The notes under the pieces are model-generated. The model saw only the letters and a list, made by a program, of their open reading frames with translations, was not told the origin of the DNA and made no database searches. A program made the translations under genes and the position numbers. Positions 1 to 10,949 of a stretch of 64,000 bases of DNA are shown in pieces; the stretch's first letter is position 1; each line of letters begins with the position of its first letter. Source of the stretch: Gnetum montanum (taxonomy: Eukaryota > Streptophyta > Gnetopsida > Gnetales > Gnetaceae); NCBI GenBank assembly GCA_015680685.1, contig MNCI01035818.1, forward strand, positions 1-64,000. The letters run 5' to 3'.

Positions 1-518
1 CAGTTGTTTAATAAAGTTTAGTGCCTTGCTTGCTGTTTTGATATATGCAGTAGTTCTACTATCAAGCATTTTGTTTCTCCTTATCCGAGCTATCTTCATA
101 GTCCTCTTTAAAATACTGCAATGAATGCTGTCTGGCTAGACCCGCATTTCATATTGTTCTGTCTGCTTATTCTCCTGTTTCTTGCGCTGATGTTCTTAGC
201 TGTCTATTCACTCATTAGTTTTTGGTTGGTGCGTTGAGCAAGCCCTTCCTTTGTCTCTTAGTTTGGTGTGTACGATTGCTGAGCATCTTGCGATTCAGCA
301 GAATTCCTTGTATTCTCCAACCGTTGTAAGCTGTGGTTCGAAGGTTCTTCTTTGTCCTGAAACTCCCGTAGAAGCGCCAGAGGTGCGCGTAGAGGTTGAG
401 TCGTGGGACGCTGTGCGAGGCAGCAAATCATGGCGAATGACGAAAGGAGACGAGGAAAACTGGTCGTACCGTTCGATGATCCGCGTTCGTTTTATGCAAA
501 TCTGGCCATGTTGACTAC
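1..518. other. CpG-richer unclassified segment
   Basis: This stretch has many CpG dinucleotides, especially at about 340-490, unlike the CpG-poor sequence after base 520. It ends at a single N at 519, so it may be joined to the rest by a scaffolding step. I recognise no protein domain; an 87-codon plus-strand open frame at 251-514 has no identifiable feature. It could be less methylated or younger DNA, or sequence misjoined to the repeat cluster. Confidence 0.4.
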
Positions 519-529
519 NTGAAGATTGG

Positions 530-2745
530 CGAGCTCCATATACTTCGTCATGTCTTTAATTTGCAACTCCTTGATGTGGATTTCCATTTTGTTGTAGGAA
601 TTTGTTCCATCAAAGATGGGTTGCCACAACTCTTTTTCTTGCTGGAGGGTTTCATTTGCCTTTACCTTCCCCAAGTGGGTGTGCTTCTCATTTACTTCTT
701 TTTCTAGATTAACTTGTTCTTGGTAGTGATCCTTGACTCTCTCTTAAATTTGAGAGCCTTTAATTTCCAGGTGGCTACCTCAATCATAGTTTTTTGGTGA
801 AGGATGCAGAATTCCTCCATGGAGAGATTTCTATTTTTTACTATTAATCTCCTCACTTTTATGTTTTCTCTAGCCAGTTGCTCCTACTGTTGATGGATGA
901 AATCAATTAATTATTGCTTATGTACATCAACATTTTGTAGGTTCTCTATAGTTAGTTGGATGTTCTCTTGGTGAGTCTAATCCAAGGCCTTCTATATCTT
1001 GTGCTATGTGGCCTCTACCAAGGATCAATAGAACATCACTATCTCCATTACACCCTCAACCCCTTTGAGTTTGGTGTGAAGCTGTTCCATAGCTTCATCT
1101 CTTGTCAATACCAAGTTGAGAAATGTGGCATTGGCAATCTAAGCTCTTAGTTTACAAAATTCCATAGCTAAGCATTCATTCCACTCCTTGGCTATTTCAA
1201 GTTGTCCCTCCAATATGATGTTCTTACCCCTTGCCTCTAGTAGCTTTGAATAGGTTGCAGTGATAGTGTCTGGAAGGTCAAAGACATTCAAAAGAAATTG
1301 CCTAGTTTCCACTAATCAGTCCAACAGTTCTTCATGTTGTTTGTGTTTATTCTACCACTTGTGGTCCTTGCGAATTTCTACACATCCTTGAGTGTGGTGA
1401 CATCTAGTACAAACATAGTAGGTACATTGAGTGTTTCGACAATACAATTAGTAACCACTTCTACTATTGTCTCCTACCCTTGGTGCTACATCACCAGTCT
1501 GGTTACCCCCTTGCCCTCCTCCAAGCACACCAAGAAGGTTGCAATGTTCCCAGAAAATGGATCAGCCCTCATCCATCAAACTAATCATTTAGGCGATCTC
1601 ATTAAGATGACTCATGGCTAGTTTGTATATGGATGGGTCCCTACCACTTGTGCCTACCCTTTACTCTTATTCACTCAAGAGTCATTCTTTGTACTCTCAC
1701 AATTGTTGGAAAATTGTAGTAATGTCTAGCACTGTTATCTGAGTGGTAGGTGGGGGTGGTGGTCATTTCTCCTCTTCTTGTAGAGTGATTGCAGGTGTCT
1801 TATCCTTCATCATTTTTGCCCAGTTGGTAGTCGAAACAATTCTAATAGTGTCGGTGTAACAAACTATTCCTCCCCTTCAACAAAGTTTGCTAATGAGGCA
1901 TGGGAAGGGGGGGGGGGGGGGGGGGGGGGNCTTCCATATTTATTTTATTTAAACTACTTCTCTATCTCTAGATAGATCAAATGTGAAAGGTTGCTGGGGA
2001 ATCTCCCACTGAGAGCAACACATGCTCAAGTAGAGAATACAATGATTTTTCTTGGCCTCACTATGGGATTGAGGTGGAAAGTTGCAATCGTGTAATGAAT
2101 CATCTTTGCCAATGTAAGCACACCAAAATCCTTCCAATCAACACCATAGCACCATTGCACCCATTCTTTCTTTATGCTTGGATATGCTTGCATTGAAATT
2201 TCAGTAAGATTTGCCCTTGTTTCAAGCAACCTATGCATTGTAGTAATGGCCTGTGTTGAGTAGGACACTATGATTTCCTTGATTTTCATCGTTGCTCCAA
2301 GATACATGTTATTCTAGAATAGAAATGTCTCTTGCATGTACCACTCCCCAATGGAAATGATGATTGGCCACATGGGAAAGGCCTTTAATTGGTCATGTAC
2401 TTCTCTTATTGTGTGGTTTGAGAAAGAACCAAAATTTAGCTCCTAGAGCATCGATTTTTGGACCTTCCTTGATTTAATCTAATTTAGGCAAGCCTCTGTT
2501 AATGTTACCTCAATATTTGCTAGTTGTGCTAGTGCATCATCACGATGGGAGTGTTGTATTGTTGCTGCTGCTAGTTCTGAAATCTATCTAATAGATTCCA
2601 CTTTTGCCTCTTTCCTGAGAGGACCTATGGCATGGGTTGTGGGTGTTTCTTCTTGGTGTTGTTCTTGGCCTCTTCCTATTCTAGGCCATTTCTTCCTTGG
2701 TTGGGATGGTCCTGCTTCCTATGTGTGCTTTCCTTTTGGTGCCAT
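530..2745 (-). pseudogene. Decayed accessory ORF with long coiled-coil region
   Basis: On the minus strand an ATG at 2745-2743 opens a frame beginning MAPKGKH, followed by a basic, Pro/Gln-rich stretch and then a mixed globular part around 2030-2500. Beyond the poly-G gap, at about 530-1300, the same strand reads as a Glu/Lys/Leu-rich, heptad-like coiled coil, for example LLEARGKNIILEGQLEIAKE. The frame is interrupted mainly by TAG codons that would be CAG if repaired. Two or more frame changes occur near the gap. The layout (basic start, long coiled coil at the end) resembles accessory proteins carried by plant transposable elements, but I cannot name a family. Gene boundaries at the low-coordinate end are uncertain. 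Confidence 0.4.
1906..1930. other. Poly-G run plus N (assembly gap)
   Basis: Twenty-four consecutive G followed by one N. This is most likely a collapsed gap or sequencing artefact rather than biology. It interrupts the minus-strand ORF remnant on both sides, so some sequence may be missing here. Confidence 0.85.
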
Positions 2746-3600
2746 CTATGGTCACAACACATTCATGGATTAGTAGATATAATGTGTAACTTTAAATTTT
2801 TGAATACCTTTCCCATTAGTTAGTTAGTTACACTTTGGCTAAGGTTGGACCATGGTAGATTGATTATTTTATTAATTATTTACTATAATCATCATTGGAA
2901 CTTGTTGAAAAGGTTTAGCTCTTATAATTTAGTATTTAATAGTTGATTTTTTAGTTAAGCCTTTGTGGAAGTTAGAAAAAATCACAAATTTTTTTTTATC
3001 AAAAGTGGTACATTTGTGGCCCCCATGACAAAGTGCTTACATCCAATGGCTACAGGGTCAAAGAATGGAGTGATTTGAATAAATGGTTTGTAAGTTATGG
3101 GCTTTGGAAGGTTCTAGGCTCTAAAAAATTAAAAAACTCCTTTGTCATTTGTGAGCAAATGTAAAAGTTTCTAATTGGGACCATGCCTATTTATACTATT
3201 TTTGACTTATGTCAATAGGACCCCATATACAGGGCCTTGTATATGGGTCAGCTCCATCAATGGGGCCTTGTATACGGGGCCCATTAGCCAAAATTTTGAA
3301 TTTTGAATATCTTAAGAAATATAAATATTTTTCAATGAACTTGGGGTCTATAGAATCTCATAAAAGCCAAGAATATGATAAAATCATTGAAAAGGGTCTT
3401 TAAAAGCTCAAAAATTTAAAAAATTGATGTAGAATGTATTTAATAAACAAAATATATAAAGGAGCACATGGTCTAATGTGGAAGTTGGGTGTACGAAAGA
3501 TTCTACTTGTAAGAATGTCTAAGGATAAGGTGCTTAACAAACCCAACCAAGGGATATGCAAGTGGATCCTCCCCATAGCAGGCACATGCCGTTTTTTTCC
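2746..3600 (-). mobile_element. Possible LTR fragment at the 3' end of element A
   Basis: No coding signal is visible. At 3188-3195 the minus strand reads TATAAATA. Just upstream of it in the minus sense, at about 3215-3290, lies a short block of near-palindromic repeats (CCATATACAGGGCC, GTATACGGGGCCC). The same arrangement, a TATAAATA box preceded by a palindromic micro-repeat block, is seen in the LTRs at 31.2 kb and 55.5 kb. Apart from this layout the sequence does not align clearly with those LTRs, so assigning it as the 3' LTR of element A is tentative. Confidence 0.3.
3188..3195 (-). promoter_or_regulatory. Candidate TATA box
   Basis: TATAAATA on the minus strand, preceded in that sense by a palindromic GC-richer repeat block, as in the other Athila-like LTRs of this window. 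Confidence 0.3.
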
Positions 3601-4740
3601 TTGCATAACCTCAACCTAAGGAGTCCATGGACCCCATAGGTGATTAATGGTCAATGAAAGTTAAGGACCAAAACCTGAAAGATTCTACCTAAGAATTCAA
3701 ATATGTCAAACCAAGACATGGAGTCAAGAACATAAACATCAGGATAGATGGATGATGGAATGGAATTCCAAACTATGGTCATAAGAAGATCCATCCTCAA
3801 TCTAGACCAAAGGCAACCTCTTTTAGTGACATTGCATTGCCACTCTAAGACTGATCCACCCCCTTAAGACACAAGAGTGCTCCCACAAAAGAACCACCAT
3901 TCCATAAATAGAAAAAAGGAGAAGTAGGAAGTGAGAGAGGGCCTTAGTTAGAGTGGACTTTTAGGCATGGGTACATGTCTTTGTAGTTTCATAACTAGTG
4001 CTTAAAGCCCATTTATTTGTCCAAGGGGTGTGCTTTGAATTCCCATCATGTTTATTTTTTTGTATTTTTTTCCTTTTGGATTTTTGGATGGGAACAACAT
4101 CATGCAAAGACTTTATTTGACTTCCTATAGTCGGTGACATGGAATAGTAAGTAACTCATGAAAAACACTCAAGCACTCAAGTAGGTAGAAGAGTAAAAAG
4201 AGTATTGAGTTCCCTTGAAGGCACATCTTGTTCAACCCTTTGAATCCTTTCCAATTTTAGAAACTACCAAGGGTACAAATTTATTAAAAGTTTCTTTAAT
4301 GAAAGGGAGCTCAAACTTCTAGAACAAAAAAAAAACCATAGAGTTTGTGAATGGGTGGATGATTTGGACTCATTGCCTATTCCATGGAAAAGAAATCATG
4401 ATTGAGTCATTGGTACAAAAATTCAAAAATATAAACCAGACATTAGAAAACCAAAAACATAAAGTACAAATCATCATTAGTAACAACCACAACACCACTA
4501 TGTCTTGTTGGCAATAAAACACTTTTATTAGCAAAAGTTTGAAAATCACACTAAAAAAAAAAACAAAGTAAAGCATATAAGAAAGTGTAAAATATCCAAT
4601 AAATATTTAAATGTACTAATAATGGTGTAAAAATAAGAAAAATTTTGAAGATAAAAAAGGTGTAAAATAAATAAATTACAAAATCAAAAATGTGGAAAAG
4701 AAAAAATAGAAAAATTAAGGAGCCATATGGATGATTACCA
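3600..4740 (-). other. Element A post-integrase untranslated region
   Basis: The block at 3918-4045 (including GGGCCTTAGTTAGAG and GGGGTGTGCTTTGAATTC) aligns with 56790-56920 in element C, and other matches continue to the integrase end. It lies between IN and the expected 3' LTR, where Athila elements can carry an env-like ORF. I see no long open frame or membrane-protein pattern here, only AT-rich decayed DNA. Confidence 0.5.
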
Positions 4741-5960
4741 TGGATGGCCATCTCCCCCACGATTGAGTTGGAAGAAGGAGATCCAAAAAATTAAATGTGA
4801 TTGTCCATTTATTAAGGTAGTTGTTGCACTGGCTTGCTTTGGCTCAATGAAAAGCTTCACTTGTTGGATGTTTATCAACTACTTTTAATTTGGGCTCTCA
4901 AGTTTTTATATGATCATGACCCTAGAAGAAAAGGTTTCATCAATTATGTAAGATCCTTTCCAAAATGTTTGGAATTTTGTTTTCTGAGGTACATGTGTGA
5001 TATTCTAGTAAAGAACCTTATTTCTTGGTTGAAATTTCATTTTCCATACTCTTCGATCATGTTGTTATTTATTGAATGCCTTGTGCACTTCATTCAAAGA
5101 TAGGGCCATCAATTATTTTTTTTCTAGCATGTTGAGATTGATCAATCTTTCTTTTTAGACTAAACTTAGGTTAATATTTAGGTCATAGGCTATTGAGAAT
5201 GTACGAAGCTTGGATTGAACTAGAACTGTTGGAGGTTTTCCATATACTAACTTATAGGGAGAGTAGCTAATAGGGAGTTTCCATGTTGAGTGGTAGGCCC
5301 GAAGGGCATTGTTGAGTTTTGTGCTCCAATATCTCCTATATTTGCTTATGGTTCATGTAAAGATCTTTGTGATCTCTTGGTTAGTTACCTCTACTTAACT
5401 TTTGGCTTGGGGATGATAGGGTGTTGTTAATTTATGTTCAACCCCTAAGTGTTGCATCAAATTTCTAAAAGTGGCACCTGTAAAATGAGTTCCATTATCA
5501 AAAATCAGTACATGTGGCATCCCAAACCTATTTACAACATGTTGTTGTACAAATCTAGTAACAATGGATGATGTACAATCAGTGACAACTACTAATTTTT
5601 CCTATTTGGTGCAGTAGTCGAGTACTACAATGATATATGTATTTTTGTTGGACATGGGCATGATAGGACCCATGAAGTCTATGCTCCATATGTCAAGAGA
5701 TTTTAGTGGTTGAATCCACTATTGAGGATCCTGCATTTATGTGATCATCCCACCATTTATTTGATAGTGCCCACAAGATCAAACAAATCGATGGACATTC
5801 CTAAAGATTTTAGGCCAATAGTATCTTGCCATCATGATTTTTATGGTTGTGCATCTCCCTGCATAGTGGCCTCCACAAGGGCCTTTAGAAGCATCTTGGA
5901 GAATATGCAATTGATCCACATTAAGGACATACCAATTAACTAGGCTATTGGCACACATCT
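4740..5960 (-). pseudogene. Element A integrase (decayed)
   Basis: Retroviral-type integrase read on the minus strand. The core begins near 5690 with DIWSIDFMGP, carrying the first catalytic Asp. It continues with IIVVLDYCTK and FGMPHVLIFDNGTHF (second Asp), then YHPQAKS with VEVTNQE (Glu retained, but a TAG precedes it). The C-terminal part reads on to about 4800 and matches element C. The zinc-binding N-terminal region lies at about 5700-5960. Several TAG codons and frame breaks disrupt it, so although the DDE residues survive the protein cannot be made intact. Confidence 0.8.
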
Positions 5961-5989
5961 TGTAAAGGTGTTCATTTATTTATATGAAG

Positions 5990-6560
5990 TACTTTGCCTA
6001 ATGAAGAAACTATTGTGTCTTCCTAAATTCTAGCTCTTGTGGAATCTCTTGAGTGAGAAGGTAAGTGAGAATGCCATCATACTATTTTAGTTCAACTGGC
6101 ACTTGGTCATTTATGGATCCTATAAAGAGAAGTTCATCTAGAAGTTGATCAAAGAGTGGAATCACCTCTTTATTATCCCATCTTAACTAAGAGAGGTGAT
6201 TAGTGATCACATTATTAGTCCCTTTTTGATCTACCATTGTGAGATTGAATTCTTGTAAGATCACAAGTCACTGTATGATATGGGGGCTCACCGTCAACTT
6301 CTTCATTAGAAAGCAAATGGCATTGTGGTTTATGTGCAAAAAGACTTTATAACCAAGCACATAATGACTAAAATTTTTAAGAGCATACACCATTTCCATT
6401 AATTCTTTCTCAGTTGTGGTGTAATTTAATTGTGCATCCACAATGCTTTGACTCATGTAGTGGATGTAATATGGACATTTATTCTTGTCCAATTATGTAA
6501 GCATAGCTCCCAAGGCATAATTAGATGAATCTATAATTATGTAAAATGGTTTGGACAAGT
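5990..6560 (-). pseudogene. Element A RNase H domain (decayed)
   Basis: The minus-strand frame at 6268-6492 contains YYIHYMSQSIVDAQLNYTTT followed by EKELMEMVYALKNFSHYVLG and the segment with NHNAICFLM. This is the usual Ty3/gypsy RNase H stretch (YYISKTL, DAQLNYTTTEKELLAVVFA, TDHAAIKYLL) joining RT to integrase. The catalytic Asp of the TDH motif is replaced (INHNA). The domain lies directly between RT and IN of element A. Confidence 0.8.
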
Positions 6561-7171
6561 TTGGTACCCATAGAATTGGAGTTTCTACGAGTTTCTTCTT
6601 TAGTAGTTGGAATGCATGTTTACACTCCTTGGTCCAAACCAATGGAACATCTTTCTTTGTACTCTTGACTAATGGATTTGGAATCCTAGAGAAATTCTCT
6701 ATGAAATGTAGATAGTAGCTAGCGTGTCCAAGAAATGATTTGACATCTTTAATTATCTCTATTTGGTATGTGATTCCTTGGATAATCCTTATCTTTTCTG
6801 GGTCTATCTCAATCCTTGTCTAAGTAATTCTATGCCCCAATACTATGCTTTCCTGGATCATTAAATGGTTTTTATGCCAATTAAGCCTAATATTTGTTTT
6901 GATGCATATTTTTATAACTTACTAAAGGTAGTCTAGGGCTTGCTCAAATGTTGTCCCATAGGTAGTGAAGCCATCCATAAAGACTTCTACCCCACTACCA
7001 ATCTACTATTGGAAAATGCTAAGGACTAGGCATTGAAATTTTGCAAGGGCATTGCATAGACCAAACAACTTCTTACAATATGCAAAAGTCCCCTAGGGAC
7101 TCATGAATTTTTTCTTGGATTGATCTTCTAGTGCAATTTGGATTTGTTATAGCCATTGTAGCAACCGATAA
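6560..7171 (-). pseudogene. Element A reverse transcriptase, C-terminal half
   Basis: The minus strand reads the second half of the RT palm. Around 6970-6985 it gives EVFMDGFTTYG where Athila RTs have FMDDFSVYG, so the second catalytic Asp has become Gly. Upstream at 7145-7166 is GYN, part of the G-Y-S-G-Y-N-Q-I motif. The reading then stops abruptly at the border of element B. The missing first half is found at 26640-27180. The polymerase active site is dead independently of the insertion. Confidence 0.8.
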
Positions 7172-8816
7172 TGTTGGCAGTTGGAACACTAAGGGTTTCA
7201 TAGCCAAACAGCTCATGAGGGCCTACTAGAGGTGGAGACAAGGTGCCCTAAATGGTCTTATCAATCAAACAGGGACTTATGTAATGCAAATGCCAAATGT
7301 TGCTAAGTGTCAAGTGGTGTCAATGGGGGTGAGCGTAGTCAAGGGTTTTGGTGCAAAATGAAGGTGACAATGTGTGGATGTGCATAAAAACAAAAAACAA
7401 ATTCAAGTAAAATGCTAGAAATACAAGTAAAAATGCTAAAAATGCACAGAAAGAGAATGAGAGAGAATAGAAAACTACCCCAATTAGGGTTGAGTGCAGT
7501 TAAATTCAAAAGGGGTGAGAAGGTACACAGTGTACAAAAAGTGTAATGGATAGCACAGTCATAGTCTTGGGGGTGTCTAGCCATAAAGAATGACATTTAC
7601 CATGGTGTCTATACCTGCTAGGTTGGCTATTGTAGTGTGTAGTGGATGACAGTGTCTTGCTATGTGCTATAGTGGTTCATGACTTTGCCTCTCTCTGGTT
7701 CATTGGTGTGCCTTTGGTGTTTTATCTACCAAAAATGCCAAAACTACTTAGATTTTCCAACCCATAAAATGTGGATTGTGGGGGTATTTATAAGGTTAGG
7801 TCTTGCATGAAATGTAGATTGGTTGCCACATGGTAGTGGGACAATTGGGACTATGTCGCATCTAACTACGCTACGGTAAGTGGTGTTATGCTCTACTCTA
7901 CTCTAACAGACTTTGTGAGACTACAAGACTGTGACTACGCTACTAACTATATGTTTGTGTGTTGAAAAGATTACAATGTACTTGAAAAAATGTAACTTTA
8001 GGGACTACTCTCCAATGCTACGCTATCCACTATCTTGAGTGGGGTTGAGCATAGTTACAATTTGGGGGAAAAAAGGGGTATAACAAAGATGCATTTTTGC
8101 TAACTACACTTGATAAAGGTGTGTTGAAGTTGAGCTAAATGCCAGTGTTGCATTGTGGAGGCCTTGGAGGCTATTTTGGCTAACTACACTTGACTACGCT
8201 TTGGATTGGGTGAGAGCGTAGTTAGAACACTTAGAAAATTTTGCAAAATGTGACCATCTACTAACTACACTCTCCATGGAAGGTTGACTATGCTCCCAAC
8301 TAGGGTCGAGCATAGTCTCAGCACTTAAGAAAACTTGTAGAAATTGGCTCCCAATTGACTTCTCTTGACTATGCCCTAGGGTAGTGAAGAGTGTAGTCTT
8401 GATACTTAAACAATTTCTACAAAATTGGGTCTTTGATGCTAACTATGCTTGACTATGCTATGGAGAGCGTAGTCTCAACACTTAGAAAAATTTGCAGTGC
8501 CTAGCTTGACACTTAGAAAATTTTTCAAAACTAGCATTTGTGTTAACTACAGTCTCTACTAAGTTGAGTACATTTTGGGGCAGTGAAGAGTGTAGTCTCA
8601 ACACTTAGAAAAGTTTGCAGCTACTTACATCATGATGACACTTAGAAAAAATTGCAAAAAATTAATTTTTTGGAGTTGACTATACTTTCCATTGGGCTAA
8701 CTATGCTCCATGGTAGTGGAGAGCATAGTCCCAACACTAAGAAAAAATTTTCCTTGTGTTGACACTTAGAAAAATTTACAATTAATAAGCTGTAGCTCAA
8801 ATTTGGTAGTATTTCA
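7172..8816 (-). repeat. Element B 3' LTR
   Basis: It aligns along its length with 25015-26639. On the plus strand it starts TGTTGGCAG and ends ATTTCA, so in element sense it starts TGAAAT and ends CCAACA. It contains a TATAAATA box. The U3 half carries a degenerate series of inverted-repeat units of the type GACTATGCTC-loop-GAGCATAGTC spaced by CACTTAGAAAAATTTGC. It is flanked on the right by the polypurine tract. Confidence 0.85.
7785..7792 (-). promoter_or_regulatory. TATA box of element B 3' LTR
   Basis: TATAAATACCCC on the minus strand, conserved at 25641-25648 in the partner LTR, which supports it as the core promoter. Confidence 0.6.
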
Positions 8817-8829
8817 TTGGCCCCTCTTT
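8817..8829 (-). other. Polypurine tract of element B
   Basis: In element sense AAAGAGGGGCCAA directly precedes the LTR start TGAAAT. Element B2 has AAAGAGGAACTAA in the identical position (41957-41969). This fixes the minus orientation of both elements. Confidence 0.75.
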
Positions 8830-10053
8830 GTTGACATCTGGAGGAGTATCCTAAGAGATGTCAATAAAGAATTGCAAAACACTAAAGGAAGCTTTGCACC
8901 AACATTGCTCTTTAGTACCTAATTAGTTGTCACTGCATCATGCTCAAGAGTGCTGTGGATAGTGGTATGCTAGAAGACAAGTGAGAGGCAGAACTAAAAA
9001 GCATAGGTGATGTGTCAGGGGTAATAGGGCAGATGAACTGCAAATAGGATGTTAGAATGCAAGGACTTCATAGCTGATGGGAATCATGACACTAGAGTAG
9101 CTTGTCTTTGAAAATGTTAACCTCTCATCGAAGTGCTCATGAGAGAATCAATGTGGATTTAGGGCTAGACTAGTTGCAAAATTGCAACACTGCTAGTTGC
9201 TTGGGGATGTGCTTTTTTTTTGGTTTACTTGTTTTTCTTTTTTGCTGTAGGGTGAACCTACTTTAGGTTCTACAGATTGCTAAATGCTAACTATAGGGTG
9301 CTTTCCATCAAGTGGACTACATGCTAGTGGATGGGATTTTCTTTGGTATTTTTAAAACTACATTGCATTTGTAGGATAGGTTTTTCCTTCTTGGGATGAC
9401 TTGTGTTACATTTTCCTAGGCTTTGACCAACCAATAGAGGCTCCCCACGAGATAGCTTATGTTACATATACCTTGGGTTCTACGGTTTGCAATACGATAT
9501 GTGAAGAAGGTGCCATGTGGTGATAGCTTTTGAGCATTAAAGGATTACAATCTTGGCTATGTGGGGAATGAGAGAGTATTGGAAATTGGGAGTAGATGTG
9601 GGTAGGATATAATGGGATAGAAAGTAGTGTGCACTCTTAAGCAGCTCAGTTAGTCCAATCATGCACATTTGAGCACTATGGTGACTTGCTGCTGTGATGA
9701 GGTGCATCTTTGCATGATGAGCTAGGACTAAATTTTGTAAACACAACTCCAAGAAGACAAGAAAAACACACAATTCAAATAAAATGCTAGGACATGAAAA
9801 TACTGCAAGTGCTCTAAAGGCTATGCTAGTTGCAAGTGTTCTGAAAAGTAGAGAAATGCTATGGGTGAAAATGTGACAAATGCTTTAAAGGTTGAAGCGA
9901 TGGAAAGAGTTCAAAAAATTAGCAAAATGATGGGGGGAAATAATTTTGCAAGTGCTCCAAAGGCCAAAGTGATGACAAGAGCTCAAAAAATTAGCAAAAT
10001 GATGTGGGGCCATAATAATGGAAGTTCTCCAAAGGCCACACCAGTGACAAGAT
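8830..10053 (-). other. Element B 3' untranslated region
   Basis: This is noncoding AT-rich sequence between the polypurine tract and the repeat blocks. At about 9800-10050 there are about three copies of a 75-base unit (…CAAAAAATTAGCAAAATGATG…CTCCAAAGGCC) that happens to be open as a 25-residue repeat on the plus strand. I see no recognisable gene. Confidence 0.5.
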
Positions 10054-10379
10054 CTCCATTGTGGGACTACAGTCTCTCCACATGTGGTGTAGAAAAGTGG
10101 GGTGGGGGAGTTAGAATTATTCTCTCTCACTTTCTTGTAGAATTATGCATGACTAATTACATGACTAATTGTGAACCTAGTTTAAGGTCTTGGTAGACCA
10201 TGGCTTTTCTAGTTTAAGCTCCATTTTGGGACTACAGTCTCTCCACACATGTGGTGTAGAAAAGTGGGGGTGGGGGAGTTAGAATTCTTCTCTCTCGCTT
10301 GCTTGTAGAATTATGCATGACTAATTGTGAACCTAGTTTAAGGTCTTAGTAGACCATGGCTTTTCTAGTTTAAGCTCCT
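10054..10379. repeat. 165-bp tandem duplication
   Basis: A unit starting CTCCATT-GGGACTACAGTCTC at 10054 is repeated at 10219 with only a few differences, including an extra ACATGACTAATT in the first copy. It contains GTGGTGTAGAAAAGTGG and GAACCTAGTTTAAGGTCTT. It is much better conserved than neighbouring repeats, so it is probably more recent. Confidence 0.75.
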
Positions 10380-10920
10380 AGCAGACCATGAACCTAGTTT
10401 AAAGTCTTGGTAGATCATGGTGCACTATTTTATAGTCCTAGTAGAATGTTGTGTGTCAGTTTAGCATCTTGGTGGATAAGCTATTCCAATTTAACATCAT
10501 AGTGGACAAATGCTATGCTAGTTTAGCATCATAGTAGACTTGATGTTGTGCCATTTTAACGTCATGATCCAAGGATGAACTATGCCAGTTTAACATCATA
10601 GAAAATGAATGCTATGCTAGTTTAACTTCATAGCGGATGTGTGTTTTGCCATGTCATAGTAGACATATTGGGTTTGTTCTAGTTTAACATCATAGTGGAT
10701 GATCAATGCTAATTTAGTGTCATGGTAGATGAATAGTGTGTGTTGTGTCAATTTAATGTCATAGCAAATGAGTGCTTTGTTATGCTAGTTTAATGTTGTA
10801 CTAGAAGAATGCTTTGCCAATTTAACATCATAGTGGATGTGTCTTGCTAGTTTAATGTTATAGTGGATGCGTCTTACCAATTTAACGTCATAGTGAATGC
10901 ATGCTTACCATGTTCCATTG
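10160..10920. repeat. Minisatellite block 1 of element B (after pol)
   Basis: About fifteen degenerate units of roughly 40-60 bases share the pattern (C/G)TAGTTTAA…-CATAGTGGATG or TTTAAGGTCTTGGTAGACCATGG. Related units recur at 14.5 kb and 20.4-20.65 kb in element B and at 42.9, 43.7, 44.1 and 47.8 kb in B2. Confidence 0.7.
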
Positions 10921-10949
10921 ATGTGTAGTGTTTCATGCTAGGTGTAGTA

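Noticed and set aside
3300-4740. Env-like ORF in the post-integrase region of element A (and 55607-57480 in element C)
   Set aside because: Position fits Athila env-like ORFs, but only short frames are present with no reliable signal peptide or membrane segment.
4834-5103. 89-codon plus-strand frame
   Set aside because: Antisense to the integrase C-terminal region of element A.
9861-10196. 111-codon plus-strand frame as a gene
   Set aside because: Made of a 75-base tandem repeat and duplicated noncoding sequence; kept only as a repeat observation.
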